DNA of 21,028 bases from an uncultured Collinsella sp. (lineage in GTDB: Bacteria; Actinomycetota; Coriobacteriia; Coriobacteriales; Coriobacteriaceae), in assembly GCA_934654765.1 (NCBI GenBank), contig CAKUGX010000024.1:1-21028 (forward strand). The letters are read 5' to 3'. The notes beneath the pieces were generated by a model. It did not search any database. It saw only the letters and a program-made list of their open reading frames with translations, and was not told the origin of the DNA. How positions within the stretch are numbered: the stretch's first letter is position 1; each line of letters opens with the position of its first letter. Position numbers and translations under genes: made by a program. Positions 1-9,445 of the stretch are shown here, in pieces.

Positions 1-15
1 TATACTCATGGAAAA

Positions 16-48
16 CCTCCCATTTCCCGATGTCCAAGAAATGGGAGG
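16..48 (-). terminator. Hairpin upstream of pyrE, possible minus-strand terminator
   Basis: An 11-bp perfect stem (CCTCCCATTTC at 16-26, GAAATGGGAGG at 38-48) closes an 11-base loop. Read on the minus strand it is followed by TTTTCC, which resembles an intrinsic terminator. On the plus strand there is no T run. It may instead belong to the pyrE leader or to the end of a gene outside the window, so the role is uncertain. Confidence 0.35.
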
Positions 49-74
49 CAGTTCACAGGCACCTTTGTGGTGGT

Positions 75-98
75 TTTGCCGGCTGCAGACTCGGCAAA
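75..98. promoter_or_regulatory. Short inverted repeat in the pyrE leader
   Basis: TTTGCCG (75-81) and CGGCAAA (92-98) are perfect inverted arms around 10 bases, about 70 bases before the pyrE start. It could be an operator or a small leader hairpin. No convincing -35/-10 pair was found beside it. Confidence 0.25.
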
Positions 99-167
99 GC
101 GCGCCCGCATCGACGCCCTGCCTGCGCTAAACTGTGAGGCACGTACGCGATTACGAGAGGAGCCCGC

Positions 168-848
168 ATGGAGGCTTACAAACAAGAGTTCATCAAGTTT
201 ATGGTCGAGTCCGACGTTCTTAAGTTCGGCAGCTTTACGCTCAAGAGCGGCCGTCAGTCCCCGTTCTTTATGAACGCCGGTGCCTACGTGACGGGCTATC
301 AGCTCAAGAAGCTGGGCGAGTATTATGCCCAGGCCATCCACGATAACTTTGGTGACGACTTTGACGTGCTGTTCGGGCCGGCCTACAAGGGTATTCCCCT
401 GGCCGTCGTGACCGCGATTGCCTACCACGAGCTGTACGGCAAGGAGGTCAAGTACTGCTGCGACCGCAAGGAGGCCAAGGACCACGGTGCCGACAAGGGC
501 AACCTGCTGGGCTACGAGCCCCAGGACGGCGACCGCGTGATCATGGTCGAGGACGTCACCACCAGTGGTAAGTCCATCGACGAGACCTATCCCAAGGTCA
601 AGGCAGCTGCCGATGTTGAGATCAAGGGTCTGATCGTGTCCCTCAACCGCATGGAGGTCGGCAAGGGCGGCGTGACCACCGCGCAGAAGGAGATCGAGGC
701 CAAGTACGGCTTCCCCGTCGCGAGCATCGTTTCCATGGCCGAGGTCGTCGAGATCCTCTACAACCACGAGATCGACGGCAAGGTCGTCATCGACGACGAG
801 CTCAAGACCGCCATCGACGCCTATTACGAGCAGTACGGAGCCCGTTAG
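168..848 (+). CDS. pyrE: Orotate phosphoribosyltransferase
   Basis: The 226-residue protein joins orotate to PRPP to make orotidine 5'-phosphate, the fifth step of de novo pyrimidine synthesis, in the cytoplasm. The family signatures are present: TLKSGRQSPFF near residues 24-34, GPAYKGIP near 70-77, the DRKEAKDHG loop near 99-107, and the PRPP-binding motif VIMVEDVTTSGKS at 124-136. Length is close to that of bacterial OPRTases (about 210-225). The ATG at 168 follows GAGAGGAG with good spacing, which fixes the start. The upstream genes lie outside the window, so operon membership cannot be judged. The G of the TAG stop codon is also the first base of a 12-bp hairpin. Identity is secure. Confidence 0.96.
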   Translation: MEAYKQEFIKFMVESDVLKFGSFTLKSGRQSPFFMNAGAYVTGYQLKKLGEYYAQAIHDNFGDDFDVLFGPAYKGIPLAVVTAIAYHELYGKEVKYCCDRKEAKDHGADKGNLLGYEPQDGDRVIMVEDVTTSGKSIDETYPKVKAAADVEIKGLIVSLNRMEVGKGGVTTAQKEIEAKYGFPVASIVSMAEVVEILYNHEIDGKVVIDDELKTAIDAYYEQYGAR

Positions 849-986
849 TTACGCGGTTTTACCAAACCGCGTAACCAGTTGACGCTGCAAACGCTCCTAA
901 GCGGCAATCTGCCTTTCAATCGTCGGGCATGGCCAGAAGGCCTATGCCCTCCTCTTTCAAGGCACCTTGCTCGCTTAGGGGCGTTT
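848..986 (+). ncRNA. Structured 3' element, copy A (after pyrE)
   Basis: Nested base pairing starts on the last base of the pyrE stop. Hairpin 1 has a perfect 12-bp stem (848-859 with 864-875) and loop TACC. A long-range 15-bp stem follows (889-903 with 972-986, one G-U pair). It encloses a small GGCA-ATC-TGCC hairpin (903-913) and a GGGCATGGCC stem with an AGAA loop and one bulged T (925-949). Linkers GACGCTGC and TTTCA are shared with copy B at 9071-9206, whose arms differ in sequence but still pair. It could be a 3'-UTR RNA, a terminator module or a mobile palindromic repeat. The function is unknown. Confidence 0.5.
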
Positions 987-1025
987 TCGCTGTCGTGTGC
1001 TCAACCTGCGGCGTTGTCTTGGCCC

Positions 1026-1064
1026 AAACCTGCCAAAAAGGGACAGGTTTATTTTGGTAGGTTT
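1026..1064 (+). repeat. GGGACAGG palindrome, copy a
   Basis: Arms AAACCTGCCAAAA (1026-1038) and TTTTGGTAGGTTT (1052-1064) surround a core containing GGGACAGG. The unit recurs at 2105, 5860, 15504 and 15550. On its right side the match to the copy at 5843-5894 extends to about 1078. It lies 40 bases past structured element A, between the convergent genes pyrE and rpiR. Confidence 0.85.
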
Positions 1065-1134
1065 TATCTGGGCAAACGCAGGCCCTCGCCAAATCCAGTG
1101 ATCCGTCCCCTCCGTCCCAGGGGACACACAGAAT

Positions 1135-1198
1135 GAGAGTGGATAATCTCCCGTTTTTGGCCCCCATGCGGGCTCAAAGTGGGAGATTATCCACTCTC
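1135..1198. repeat. Perfect 18-bp-arm palindrome
   Basis: GAGAGTGGATAATCTCCC (1135-1152) is repeated in inverted orientation at 1181-1198 with no mismatch, around 28 bases that hold a weaker GGCCC/GGGC pairing. It sits between the convergent genes pyrE and rpiR and ends 33 bases after the rpiR stop on the minus strand. A related half-motif (CGAGCGTGGAT on the minus strand) occurs at about 1218-1229. A dispersed repeat or a bidirectional transcription barrier are both possible. Confidence 0.75.
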
Positions 1199-1230
1199 GT
1201 TAGATAAGTGTCCGAAAATCCACGCTCGTT

Positions 1231-2085
1231 TTACTTCAGGCCCGGCAGGCGGGTGTAGGGGAACGAGCGCTCTAGGAACTCGGAGCAGCGGGCGTAGTCT
1301 TTGGCGAAGTAACTGCTGTAGAGCGAATCGAGCACGTATTGCACGGCGATGTGGCTGGCGAACTGCGTGATACGGTGCGTCATGCTCTCGTGATCGCTCA
1401 CCGTGAGGTAGGCGGCAAAGCCGGGGTGAATACGCGCGCAATAGGGCGTGCCGATGACAATGACGGGAACATGCCGGCTGCTGAGAATCGGCAAGATTTC
1501 CCTGAGGTTGGGGGCAAGACCGCTGTAGGAGATAACGATCGCCGCGCGGTCGGAATCCGAGGCGAGCGCCGTGCGCACCTGGGCCTCGATGCTGCTATAG
1601 CATGTGGCGCTTTTGCCGGCGGAAAGCAGGCGATCGCGGAACATTCCCGCTGGGTAGAGGTTGTGCGAGCCCGTGTAGATGTCGACCTGTCGGGCGTTGG
1701 CGATAAGCTTGGCAGCATGGTCGAGCTGCACGGGGTCGAGTAGCTCCTGCGTCTCGGCTAGCGTGGTCTGGTAGAGACCCTCCATGCGCTCCATGACCTG
1801 CGCGGGCGTGGACGTGGCGTCGAAGGGAAAGTTGATATCCACGTCGCGGCGGTTGCCCGCCTCGGTTGCCAGGCGCATAAGCTCGACCTTGAGGTCCTTA
1901 AAGCCCTCGAGGCCGAGCTTTTTGCAAAAGCGGTGCACGCTCGCGACCGAAACGTTGGTGCGGGCAGCAAACTCCTTAATGGACAGTCCACGGATTTCCT
2001 CGCCCATGGCAAGAGCCGAGATGCCGAGCTGCTGCTCGGTAGGGGTTAGGCCCTGCGCCTCGGTAATCTTGCGTTTGATATCCAT
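1231..2085 (-). CDS. MurR/RpiR family transcriptional regulator
   Basis: The 284-residue protein has the RpiR architecture. An N-terminal helix-turn-helix domain (about 1-80) contains LSIKEFAARTNVSVASVHRF at 34-53. A SIS sugar-phosphate-binding domain spans about 115-260, with IYTGSHNLYPAG near 136-147 and VISYSGLAPNL near 184-194. SIS domains of this family bind phosphosugars and modulate DNA binding. The ATG at 2085 is preceded by AGGAG five bases upstream; an in-frame ATG farther upstream, at 2115, lacks such a site. The gene lies 42 bases downstream of the GH106-like hydrolase on the same strand, so it probably shares its transcript and controls sugar use. The GGGACAGG palindrome b spans the end of the hydrolase gene and part of the gap between the two genes. 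The ligand is unknown. Confidence 0.88.
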   Translation of the reverse strand: MDIKRKITEAQGLTPTEQQLGISALAMGEEIRGLSIKEFAARTNVSVASVHRFCKKLGLEGFKDLKVELMRLATEAGNRRDVDINFPFDATSTPAQVMERMEGLYQTTLAETQELLDPVQLDHAAKLIANARQVDIYTGSHNLYPAGMFRDRLLSAGKSATCYSSIEAQVRTALASDSDRAAIVISYSGLAPNLREILPILSSRHVPVIVIGTPYCARIHPGFAAYLTVSDHESMTHRITQFASHIAVQYVLDSLYSSYFAKDYARCSEFLERSFPYTRLPGLK

Positions 2086-2104
2086 TCGAACTCCTGCACT
2101 CGCC

Positions 2105-2143
2105 AAACCTGCCAAAAAGGGACAGGTTTATTTTGGCAGGTTT
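2105..2143 (+). repeat. GGGACAGG palindrome, copy b (overlaps end of hydrolase gene)
   Basis: Perfect 13-bp arms (2105-2117 and 2131-2143) surround a GGGACAGG core. The right arm and part of the core lie inside the hydrolase gene on the minus strand and encode its last residues and TAA stop (2128-2130). Confidence 0.9.
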
Positions 2144-4734
2144 TGTCCGCGAAGGGTAACGGGGCCAAGGACGCCGCTGGGGGCGATGGGCTCGGTGAGG
2201 GCGAAAATGTCGGGAATCGCATGGTCGAGTGTGTTGATGGCGTCGATGGTGAGTTCGTGCGTGCCGGCGGCAAGCGGGCCGGCGGCAAAGCGGTAGGGCG
2301 GGCAGATGCGCGTGCCGAGCGAGTGCCCGTCGAGCGTGAGCGTCGCGACTTCGTAGACATCACCCAGGTCAATGGCTGTGTCGGCGAGGTCATCGGCCAG
2401 CTCGAATGACGTGCGGTAACGGTATGTGCCGCAGGTGCCGGCGAACTGCTCGGCCGTGAGGTCGCACAGGTGCTCGAGCTTTTGCGGCTCGCCAAAGGCC
2501 CCGTCGCCTCCGGCGGGGGAGAGGGCGACGGTCCAGGGACCGTCGATATCGAGGACAGGCGCACCATCCGCGCTTGCGCTCGTGTCCGCGCTGCTATTGG
2601 ACTCGACTTCGCCGTTTGCCCCCAGAACAACAATGCAGCTCTCGAAGGGCTCCAGCTCCAGCGCACTGTCAAACGCAACGGGATCGGTACCGTTCAGCAG
2701 GTCGAGACGCGTGCCGCGCAGGCGCTCGCCTCGAGCAAGTGCAACCGTGCAGCGAATGCTCTCACGCGGATGCTCGTTGACTAGCATCACATAGGTCTCG
2801 CCCGCGCGCTCATAGCGCAGTGCGCGCAGCCAGGGCTGAGGCGTGCCGGTCACAACGGCCTGCAGTCCCGCGGCTGCCAGCATGTCCGCCACGCCGGCAA
2901 GCGGCGTCGCCGTAAGCCCGTCCAGCTCGGCCGCGCCATCCGCGTCATAGAGCGCACTCGGCACCTTGTCGACGGCAAGCACCATAACGCCCGCGGCCAT
3001 CATGCGACCCACGGCATGCGCCGTTGGGGCGCCAATAAACGAAGCCCCGGGCAGAACAAATGCCTGATAGCGGCAGCCATTAACGGCAAACGTTCCATCG
3101 GCAATCGAAAGCTCGTAACGCTCCTCATCCTCAAAAGCCTCTGCCGGTACAAAATCAAAGTCGATCTGCGAACGCGTGAGCTCTGCCGCTACGCGCTCGA
3201 TGGGCATGGCGTTGCCGGCCCATTCGGCATCGGCATGGTACAGGATGGCGACGGGACGCGCGGCATGACCTCCCGAAAGCAGCGTCGCCGTGCGATTCAT
3301 ATAGCGCATGAGCTGGCCAAAGTGCGGCCATTGCGGGTTGTTGCCGTGCGCGTAAAAATGCGGTGGGCAGTCCCAATCGGGGAAGGGCACCATGCTAAAC
3401 GCGTGTGGCGTAAACCAGTTAATACCGCGGACGAGCATATGGTCGGCAATCCATTTCATCTCGCGCAGGCCCTCGTGCCAGCCAAAGGCGCCAAAGACCT
3501 CGGCCATGCAACGCCCCTGCTTTTTGGGGTCGAGGCGCGCGGCCGAAGAGCCCAGCTTGGCAAGCGCGTACGTAAAGAACTCCATGTTCCACGCGCCGTG
3601 GAAATAGCTGTAGTGCCCACGGTCGACGCCGGGGACGAGCTGATTGATGACAACATCGATGCCCGCCATGTCCTGCCCCGCGACCGCGCGGAAGTAGTGT
3701 CCCGCGCCCTGGCCCAGACGTGTGTGGCAACTCTTGTCCTCGATCACGTGGCCAATGTGCATGACGCCGTGCGCGCGACACCAGTCGCCGATCTGCTCGT
3801 CAAAGCACGCGCGGTAGAGCTGCGTGGCAAGGTCCATATAGGCGTGGCGAACCTGGGCGCCGTCTGCCTCGCGTGTCCAAAGGCCGTGCAGTTTGGTGGG
3901 CCAGCCCTCGCCAAGCGTATCGCGCAGGCGGTGGGCAAGCTCGTCCGACCATGGCAGCGCTAGGTCGCCTCGCCCGATAAAGCTACTGGTAGAAGCATCG
4001 TCAAGCGTGGTGCCCTTCTCGTTCATAAAGCCGGGCTCGTCGGTAAAGAAGCCCAAGACGGTCTTGCCGAACTCGTAGCCCAGATGCTCAAACGTGGGCT
4101 CGTAGACGGCATCGATCAGCACGCGGCACGAGGCGGCGTCGACCATGTTGATGTACTCATCGCGAAAGCCGGTCTTTTGGCTGGTGACGTAGAGCTCAAT
4201 CGTGGTAACGCCGGTGGGGGCGTCAAAACGCAGGCGGGTAGGGGTGCCGGCGTCGGCATGCTCAACAGCAAGCGCAAGATCGAGCGGCATACCGGCGGCG
4301 TCAAAAGCCGCTGCGCCCACAAAGCGCTCCGTGGGATCCATGAGATTGCCGAGCTTGATGGTCGTGGACGGTTGGGGGCCAACGATCGTTATCGTGCGGC
4401 GCTTAAGCACGGTCTTCTTGAGCGCGGGGTCGACGTCATCGCCCGCAAGCGCGCCATTGGCATAGCCCGTGGGGAAGTGCGCGTCGTCGAGCAGCCAGAT
4501 CTTCAGCCCCAGGCGCTTGCACTCGTCGATAATAAACCGCAGGTCGGACCACCAGCCGTCGCGGCAAAAATCGGGATGTGTGCGCGACTCAAGGCAGACC
4601 TCGCGGATGTCCGCGCCGGCAATTTGCTCCAAATACTCGGTGATTGTCTCGCGCGCCTCGCCCTTGAGCCACAAGAACGGAAGCACATGGTTGTCGTAGG
4701 TGCCGCCAAGCACCTGCTCAAAATGCGCCGCCAT
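2128..4734 (-). CDS. GH106-like (alpha-L-rhamnosidase-like) glycoside hydrolase
   Basis: The 868-residue protein has no signal peptide, so it is probably cytoplasmic. The N-terminal half looks like the TIM-barrel region of GH106-type enzymes: GLKIWLLDDAHFPTGYANG near 76-94, GFFTDEPGF near 228-236, IGHVIEDKSCH near 327-337 and CMAEVFGAFGWHEGL near 409-423. Acidic residues E233, E332 and E412 are catalytic candidates by position only. The C-terminal part (about 715-865) looks like a beta-sandwich sugar-binding domain. The ATG at 4734 follows GGAGGAG; a GTG two codons upstream overlaps that site and is less likely. The gene is divergent from an AraC regulator and followed by an RpiR regulator, which supports a sugar-degradation role. 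The final residues QNLPK and the stop lie in repeat b. Family placement is tentative and the substrate is unknown. Confidence 0.7.
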   Translation of the reverse strand: MAAHFEQVLGGTYDNHVLPFLWLKGEARETITEYLEQIAGADIREVCLESRTHPDFCRDGWWSDLRFIIDECKRLGLKIWLLDDAHFPTGYANGALAGDDVDPALKKTVLKRRTITIVGPQPSTTIKLGNLMDPTERFVGAAAFDAAGMPLDLALAVEHADAGTPTRLRFDAPTGVTTIELYVTSQKTGFRDEYINMVDAASCRVLIDAVYEPTFEHLGYEFGKTVLGFFTDEPGFMNEKGTTLDDASTSSFIGRGDLALPWSDELAHRLRDTLGEGWPTKLHGLWTREADGAQVRHAYMDLATQLYRACFDEQIGDWCRAHGVMHIGHVIEDKSCHTRLGQGAGHYFRAVAGQDMAGIDVVINQLVPGVDRGHYSYFHGAWNMEFFTYALAKLGSSAARLDPKKQGRCMAEVFGAFGWHEGLREMKWIADHMLVRGINWFTPHAFSMVPFPDWDCPPHFYAHGNNPQWPHFGQLMRYMNRTATLLSGGHAARPVAILYHADAEWAGNAMPIERVAAELTRSQIDFDFVPAEAFEDEERYELSIADGTFAVNGCRYQAFVLPGASFIGAPTAHAVGRMMAAGVMVLAVDKVPSALYDADGAAELDGLTATPLAGVADMLAAAGLQAVVTGTPQPWLRALRYERAGETYVMLVNEHPRESIRCTVALARGERLRGTRLDLLNGTDPVAFDSALELEPFESCIVVLGANGEVESNSSADTSASADGAPVLDIDGPWTVALSPAGGDGAFGEPQKLEHLCDLTAEQFAGTCGTYRYRTSFELADDLADTAIDLGDVYEVATLTLDGHSLGTRICPPYRFAAGPLAAGTHELTIDAINTLDHAIPDIFALTEPIAPSGVLGPVTLRGQNLPK

Positions 4735-4850
4735 ACCCACTCCTCCAAAACCAACCTTACAAATCCATTGAAGTCAGAGTACGTCGAGCGCGTCGTCCTG
4801 CTAATATCAAAACCACGGCAGAATATGACCGAATCAACGATGGTGGTGCT
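4735..4850. promoter_or_regulatory. Divergent intergenic region, hydrolase / araC-type gene
   Basis: This 116-base gap between two divergent genes must carry promoters for both. AT-rich hexamers TAATAT (4802-4807) and GAATAT (4821-4826) could be -10 boxes for the regulator, but no good -35 pairs with either. It is the expected operator region for the AraC-type protein. Confidence 0.35.
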
Positions 4851-7479
<2,629 letters not shown>

Positions 7480-7490
7480 GGGATTTAGGT

Positions 7491-7514
7491 TCCGGCGTTC
7501 TACCGAACGCCGGA
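7491..7514 (+). other. TACC-loop hairpin after the GH1 gene
   Basis: A perfect 10-bp stem (TCCGGCGTTC at 7491-7500, GAACGCCGGA at 7505-7514) closes loop TACC, 11 bases after the GH1 stop. The design matches hairpin 1 of structured elements A and B (long perfect stem, TACC or TAC loop, just past a stop codon), but the rest of those elements is absent. No U run follows, so it is not a classic terminator. Confidence 0.45.
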
Positions 7515-7598
7515 CCGGCCGCCGACTACGCGGCCACCGGCGTTGACGACGATGGCATCTGGAACGCCTTTGTGCACTTGGGGCTCATCGAGGGCTAA
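7506..7598 (+). pseudogene. C-terminal remnant of a Cof-type HAD hydrolase
   Basis: An open stretch ending at TAA 7596-7598 encodes about 30 residues, among them ADYAATGVDDDGIWNAF and then VHLGLIEG. This closely follows the usual C-terminus of Cof-type HAD-IIB phosphatases (an ADYVT...DEDGV..AL..LGLI pattern). No start codon with a binding site and no DxD, motif II or motif III region precede it; upstream are the hairpin and the GH1 stop. The simplest reading is that a HAD gene once stood between GH1 and the EIIA gene and was deleted except for its last codons. The assignment rests on a short match by eye. Confidence 0.5.
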
Positions 7599-7660
7599 TC
7601 AACAAAACGGCTATCGATGGGACAAAGACGTCGGCGGGGTTTTCGATTCGACTCCCCACC

Positions 7661-7689
7661 TTAGTTTTTGGTCCATTTGGCACTATAAT
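7661..7689 (+). promoter_or_regulatory. Probable promoter of the EIIA gene
   Basis: A perfect TATAAT -10 box lies at 7684-7689, 49 bases before the EIIA start. At 17-base spacing the -35 position reads TTAGTT (7661-7666), a poor match. The strong -10 suggests the EIIA gene has its own promoter. Confidence 0.55.
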
Positions 7690-7738
7690 CACCATAGGCA
7701 TGCGCACTACGTTGCGCTTAATCAAGAGGAGAAAACGT

Positions 7739-8275
7739 ATGGGTCTGTTTGACATGTTCAAGAAGAAGGCTGAGCCCGCGGCTGCCGCTGCTCCGGCCTC
7801 CATCTCTGCTTCTGCCGGTGCCGACGTGCTGTGCTCGCCCGTCAAGGGCAAGGTCATCAAGATGGCCGATGTGCCTGATCCCGTCTTTGGTGGCGAGGTC
7901 CTGGGCAAGGGCTGCGCCGTGTGGCCCGAGGACGATCTGGTCTATGCCCCCTGCGACGGCAAGGTTACCGTTACCATGGGTCACGCTGTGGGCCTGCAGT
8001 CCGATAGCGGCATCGAGGTCCTGGTGCACGTTGGCGTCGATACCGTCAACATGAACGGCGACGGCTTCGAGGGCTTCGTCAAGGCTGACGATGTCGTGAA
8101 GGCCGGCCAGCCCATGCTCAAGATCGACCGCGCCAAGATCGCCGCTGCCGGCTACAAGGACTGCGTCGTCGTGGCCGTGTCCAACACTGCCGAGTTCGCC
8201 GATGTCGAGCTCGCCGTCGAGGCCGACTCCGCTGTCGCCGCCGGTGATGCCATCGTCAAGGTTGTCCGCAAGTAA
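7739..8275 (+). CDS. crr: PTS glucose-type EIIA protein
   Basis: The 178-residue protein is a stand-alone EIIA of the glucose family, which passes phosphate from HPr to EIIB and often signals carbon status. A short N-terminal amphipathic start (MGLFDMFKKK) and an Ala-rich linker precede the domain. The core follows EIIA-Glc closely: LCSPVKGKVIKM near 31-42, PVFGGEVLGKGCAV near 48-61, GHAVGLQSDSG at 81-91 and VLVHVGVDTV at 94-103. H97 is the expected phospho-acceptor and H82 the second active-site histidine. The ATG at 7739 follows AGAGGAG. It has its own promoter and a strong terminator, so it is monocistronic. No EIIBC or HPr gene lies nearby; it may serve several permeases and act in regulation. 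Confidence 0.93.
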   Translation: MGLFDMFKKKAEPAAAAAPASISASAGADVLCSPVKGKVIKMADVPDPVFGGEVLGKGCAVWPEDDLVYAPCDGKVTVTMGHAVGLQSDSGIEVLVHVGVDTVNMNGDGFEGFVKADDVVKAGQPMLKIDRAKIAAAGYKDCVVVAVSNTAEFADVELAVEADSAVAAGDAIVKVVRK

Positions 8276-8301
8276 ATCGCGGCATTCACAGGATGTTTTG
8301 G

Positions 8302-8330
8302 GGTGGTCGGATTGTCCGGCCACCTTTTTT
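8302..8330 (+). terminator. Intrinsic terminator of the EIIA gene
   Basis: A 10-bp stem (8302-8311 with 8315-8324, one G-U pair) with loop TTG is followed directly by TTTTTT (8325-8330), 26 bases after the EIIA stop. Confidence 0.88.
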
Positions 8331-8509
8331 ATTGCACCGCGGGGAAGCGTTTTATTGCACGTTGGGCGGGCTCGCAAACCGTTCGGACGCTAAAACGAAC
8401 CGACCGCGCTTTCGTGCTGTCGGGGGTGTTCATAAGTGGATAGTATGAGCTTACTTATTACAACGTGCGCCGTGTTGGGAAGCACGGTGCCGCTTATTGG
8501 GAGGACAAC

Positions 8510-9067
8510 ATGAAAAAGAAGCTGCTGCTTGCGCCCCTCATGGCCGTCTTGGTTGCATGCGTGGTCGTGCTTTCCGGTTGCGGAGGCCCCTCGATCGAAG
8601 AACTCATCACCGAGGACCTTACGACTCAGTTCGATGAGGTCAAAAACGGTGGCGACGATTTCCTCTCTGGTCTGGAAGAGGCTTCGGGCGACGAGTTCGA
8701 GCAGCTGGGCATCGATCCCAAGGAGTATGCCAAGACCTATCTCGAGGGTTTTGATTACGAGATCGGCGACGTGACGGTCGACGAGGACAAGGGCGTTGCA
8801 ACCGCCGAGGTCTCCATCACCTGCAAGTCCATGAACAAGATCGTCGAGGACTTCTCCACCCAGTATCAGGAGAAGGTCGCTGCGCTTGATACGATGCCTT
8901 CCGATGATGAGCTGTACAAGATGGCCGGCCAGGTGATGGTCGATGTGACCAAGGCCACCGAGCCCAGGAAGACCACGGTTATCTTCAAGTACACCTGCAA
9001 CGACGACGGCGAGTGGTCTGCTGACGACTCCGTCAACTCCGAGATGATGGATGCAATGTTGAGCTAA
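8510..9067 (+). CDS. Small secreted lipoprotein of unknown function
   Basis: The 185-residue protein begins with a lipoprotein signal peptide: KKK at 2-4, a hydrophobic stretch at 5-21, and lipobox LSGC with the lipid-bearing cysteine at C24. The mature part is acidic and mostly alpha/beta (IGDVTVDEDKGVATAEVSIT in the middle). It resembles short DUF4878/DUF5105-type lipoproteins of Gram-positive bacteria, though I cannot assign a family firmly. It should be anchored on the outer face of the membrane. The ATG at 8510 follows GGGAGGA. It stands alone, with a terminator upstream, and its stop is followed at once by structured element B, which contains its terminator. A weak -10-like TAGTAT lies at 8441-8446. 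Two further cysteines could form a disulphide. Confidence 0.85.
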   Translation: MKKKLLLAPLMAVLVACVVVLSGCGGPSIEELITEDLTTQFDEVKNGGDDFLSGLEEASGDEFEQLGIDPKEYAKTYLEGFDYEIGDVTVDEDKGVATAEVSITCKSMNKIVEDFSTQYQEKVAALDTMPSDDELYKMAGQVMVDVTKATEPRKTTVIFKYTCNDDGEWSADDSVNSEMMDAMLS

Positions 9068-9070
9068 CTA

Positions 9071-9206
9071 GTTACGCGGTTCTACGAACCGCGTAACGGC
9101 TCGACGCTGCGCGCCGCCCAGGACGACAATTTGTCATTCAAAAGGCGAGGCATGACCAGAAGGTCAATGCCTCGCCTTTTTCATGCCAACTTGTTCGTCC
9201 TGGACG
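9071..9206 (+). ncRNA. Structured 3' element, copy B (after the lipoprotein gene)
   Basis: Homologous to copy A. Hairpin 1 is a perfect 12-bp stem (9071-9082 with 9086-9097) with loop TAC, three bases past the stop. A long-range stem (9115-9126 with 9195-9206, one mismatch) encloses a GACA-ATT-TGTC hairpin (9125-9135) and a long stem with an AGAA loop and one bulged A (9141-9179). Relative to copy A, GGCA/TGCC became GACA/TGTC, GGCC/GGCC became GACC/GGTC, and the outer arms are quite different in sequence yet still pair. Loops, bulge position and linkers (GACGCTGC, TTCAA, TTTCA) are kept. This pattern argues for a selected structure. Confidence 0.55.
9141..9181 (+). terminator. Intrinsic terminator within element B
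   Basis: AAAGGCGAGGCAT (9141-9153) pairs with ATGCCTCGCCTTT (9167-9179). Four more pairs (GACC/GGTC) lie above a bulged A, the loop is AGAA, and a T run follows (9177-9181). It should end the lipoprotein transcript. Confidence 0.8.
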
Positions 9207-9253
9207 TCGCTCGCTGGCTTTGCCAGTACATCGGCGTTGCCATTGTTGGGATT

Positions 9254-9282
9254 GGTGCAAAGGGGTCAGGTTTGTTTGTACC
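9254..9282 (+). repeat. Variant GGGACAGG-type palindrome, copy f
   Basis: GGTGCAAA (9254-9261) and TTTGTACC (9275-9282) pair with one G-U around GGGGTCAGGTTTG. The core resembles that of the main family and it lies at a similar place after element B as copy a does after element A. In both places a GGCGTTG(T/C)C motif precedes it. Confidence 0.5.
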
Positions 9283-9361
9283 ATGTTCTGCCTGCGGCGT
9301 TGCCGTTGCTGAGGAAGCTAAAAGAGCCTCGTCCCAAATTAGCTACCCCGCGCCCATCTGA

Positions 9362-9426
9362 GTTGCGGTGAAATAGGGACTGTTTGGGGCCAGTAGGCCG
9401 GAAATCAGTCCCTGTTTCACCGCAAC
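9362..9426. repeat. 65-bp near-perfect palindrome
   Basis: 21-base arms (9362-9382 and 9406-9426, one mismatch that is a G-U pair in one strand) flank a centre that also pairs (GGCC-AGTA-GGCC). It begins with GTTGCGGTG and contains GGGACTG. It lies between the convergent lipoprotein and HAD genes and ends 19 bases after the HAD stop. It may block transcription in both directions; TTTATT follows on the plus strand. Confidence 0.75.
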
Positions 9427-9445
9427 TTTATTGGTGGGCGGCTCG

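Noticed and set aside
6..767. Long minus-strand open frame opposite pyrE
   Set aside because: It is antisense to a certain gene, has low-complexity composition and no binding site; this is a usual shadow in high-GC DNA.
848..986. Integron attC site after pyrE (palindrome directly at a stop codon)
   Set aside because: attC sites need GTTRRRY-type cores and paired L/R boxes with extrahelical bases. The GTTACGC arms do not fit, and the two genes that carry such elements are not in a cassette array.
8327..8360. Direct repeat TTTTATTGCAC (8327-8337 and 8350-8360) as an operator
   Set aside because: The first copy is the terminator U tract plus a few bases; too little to support a binding site.
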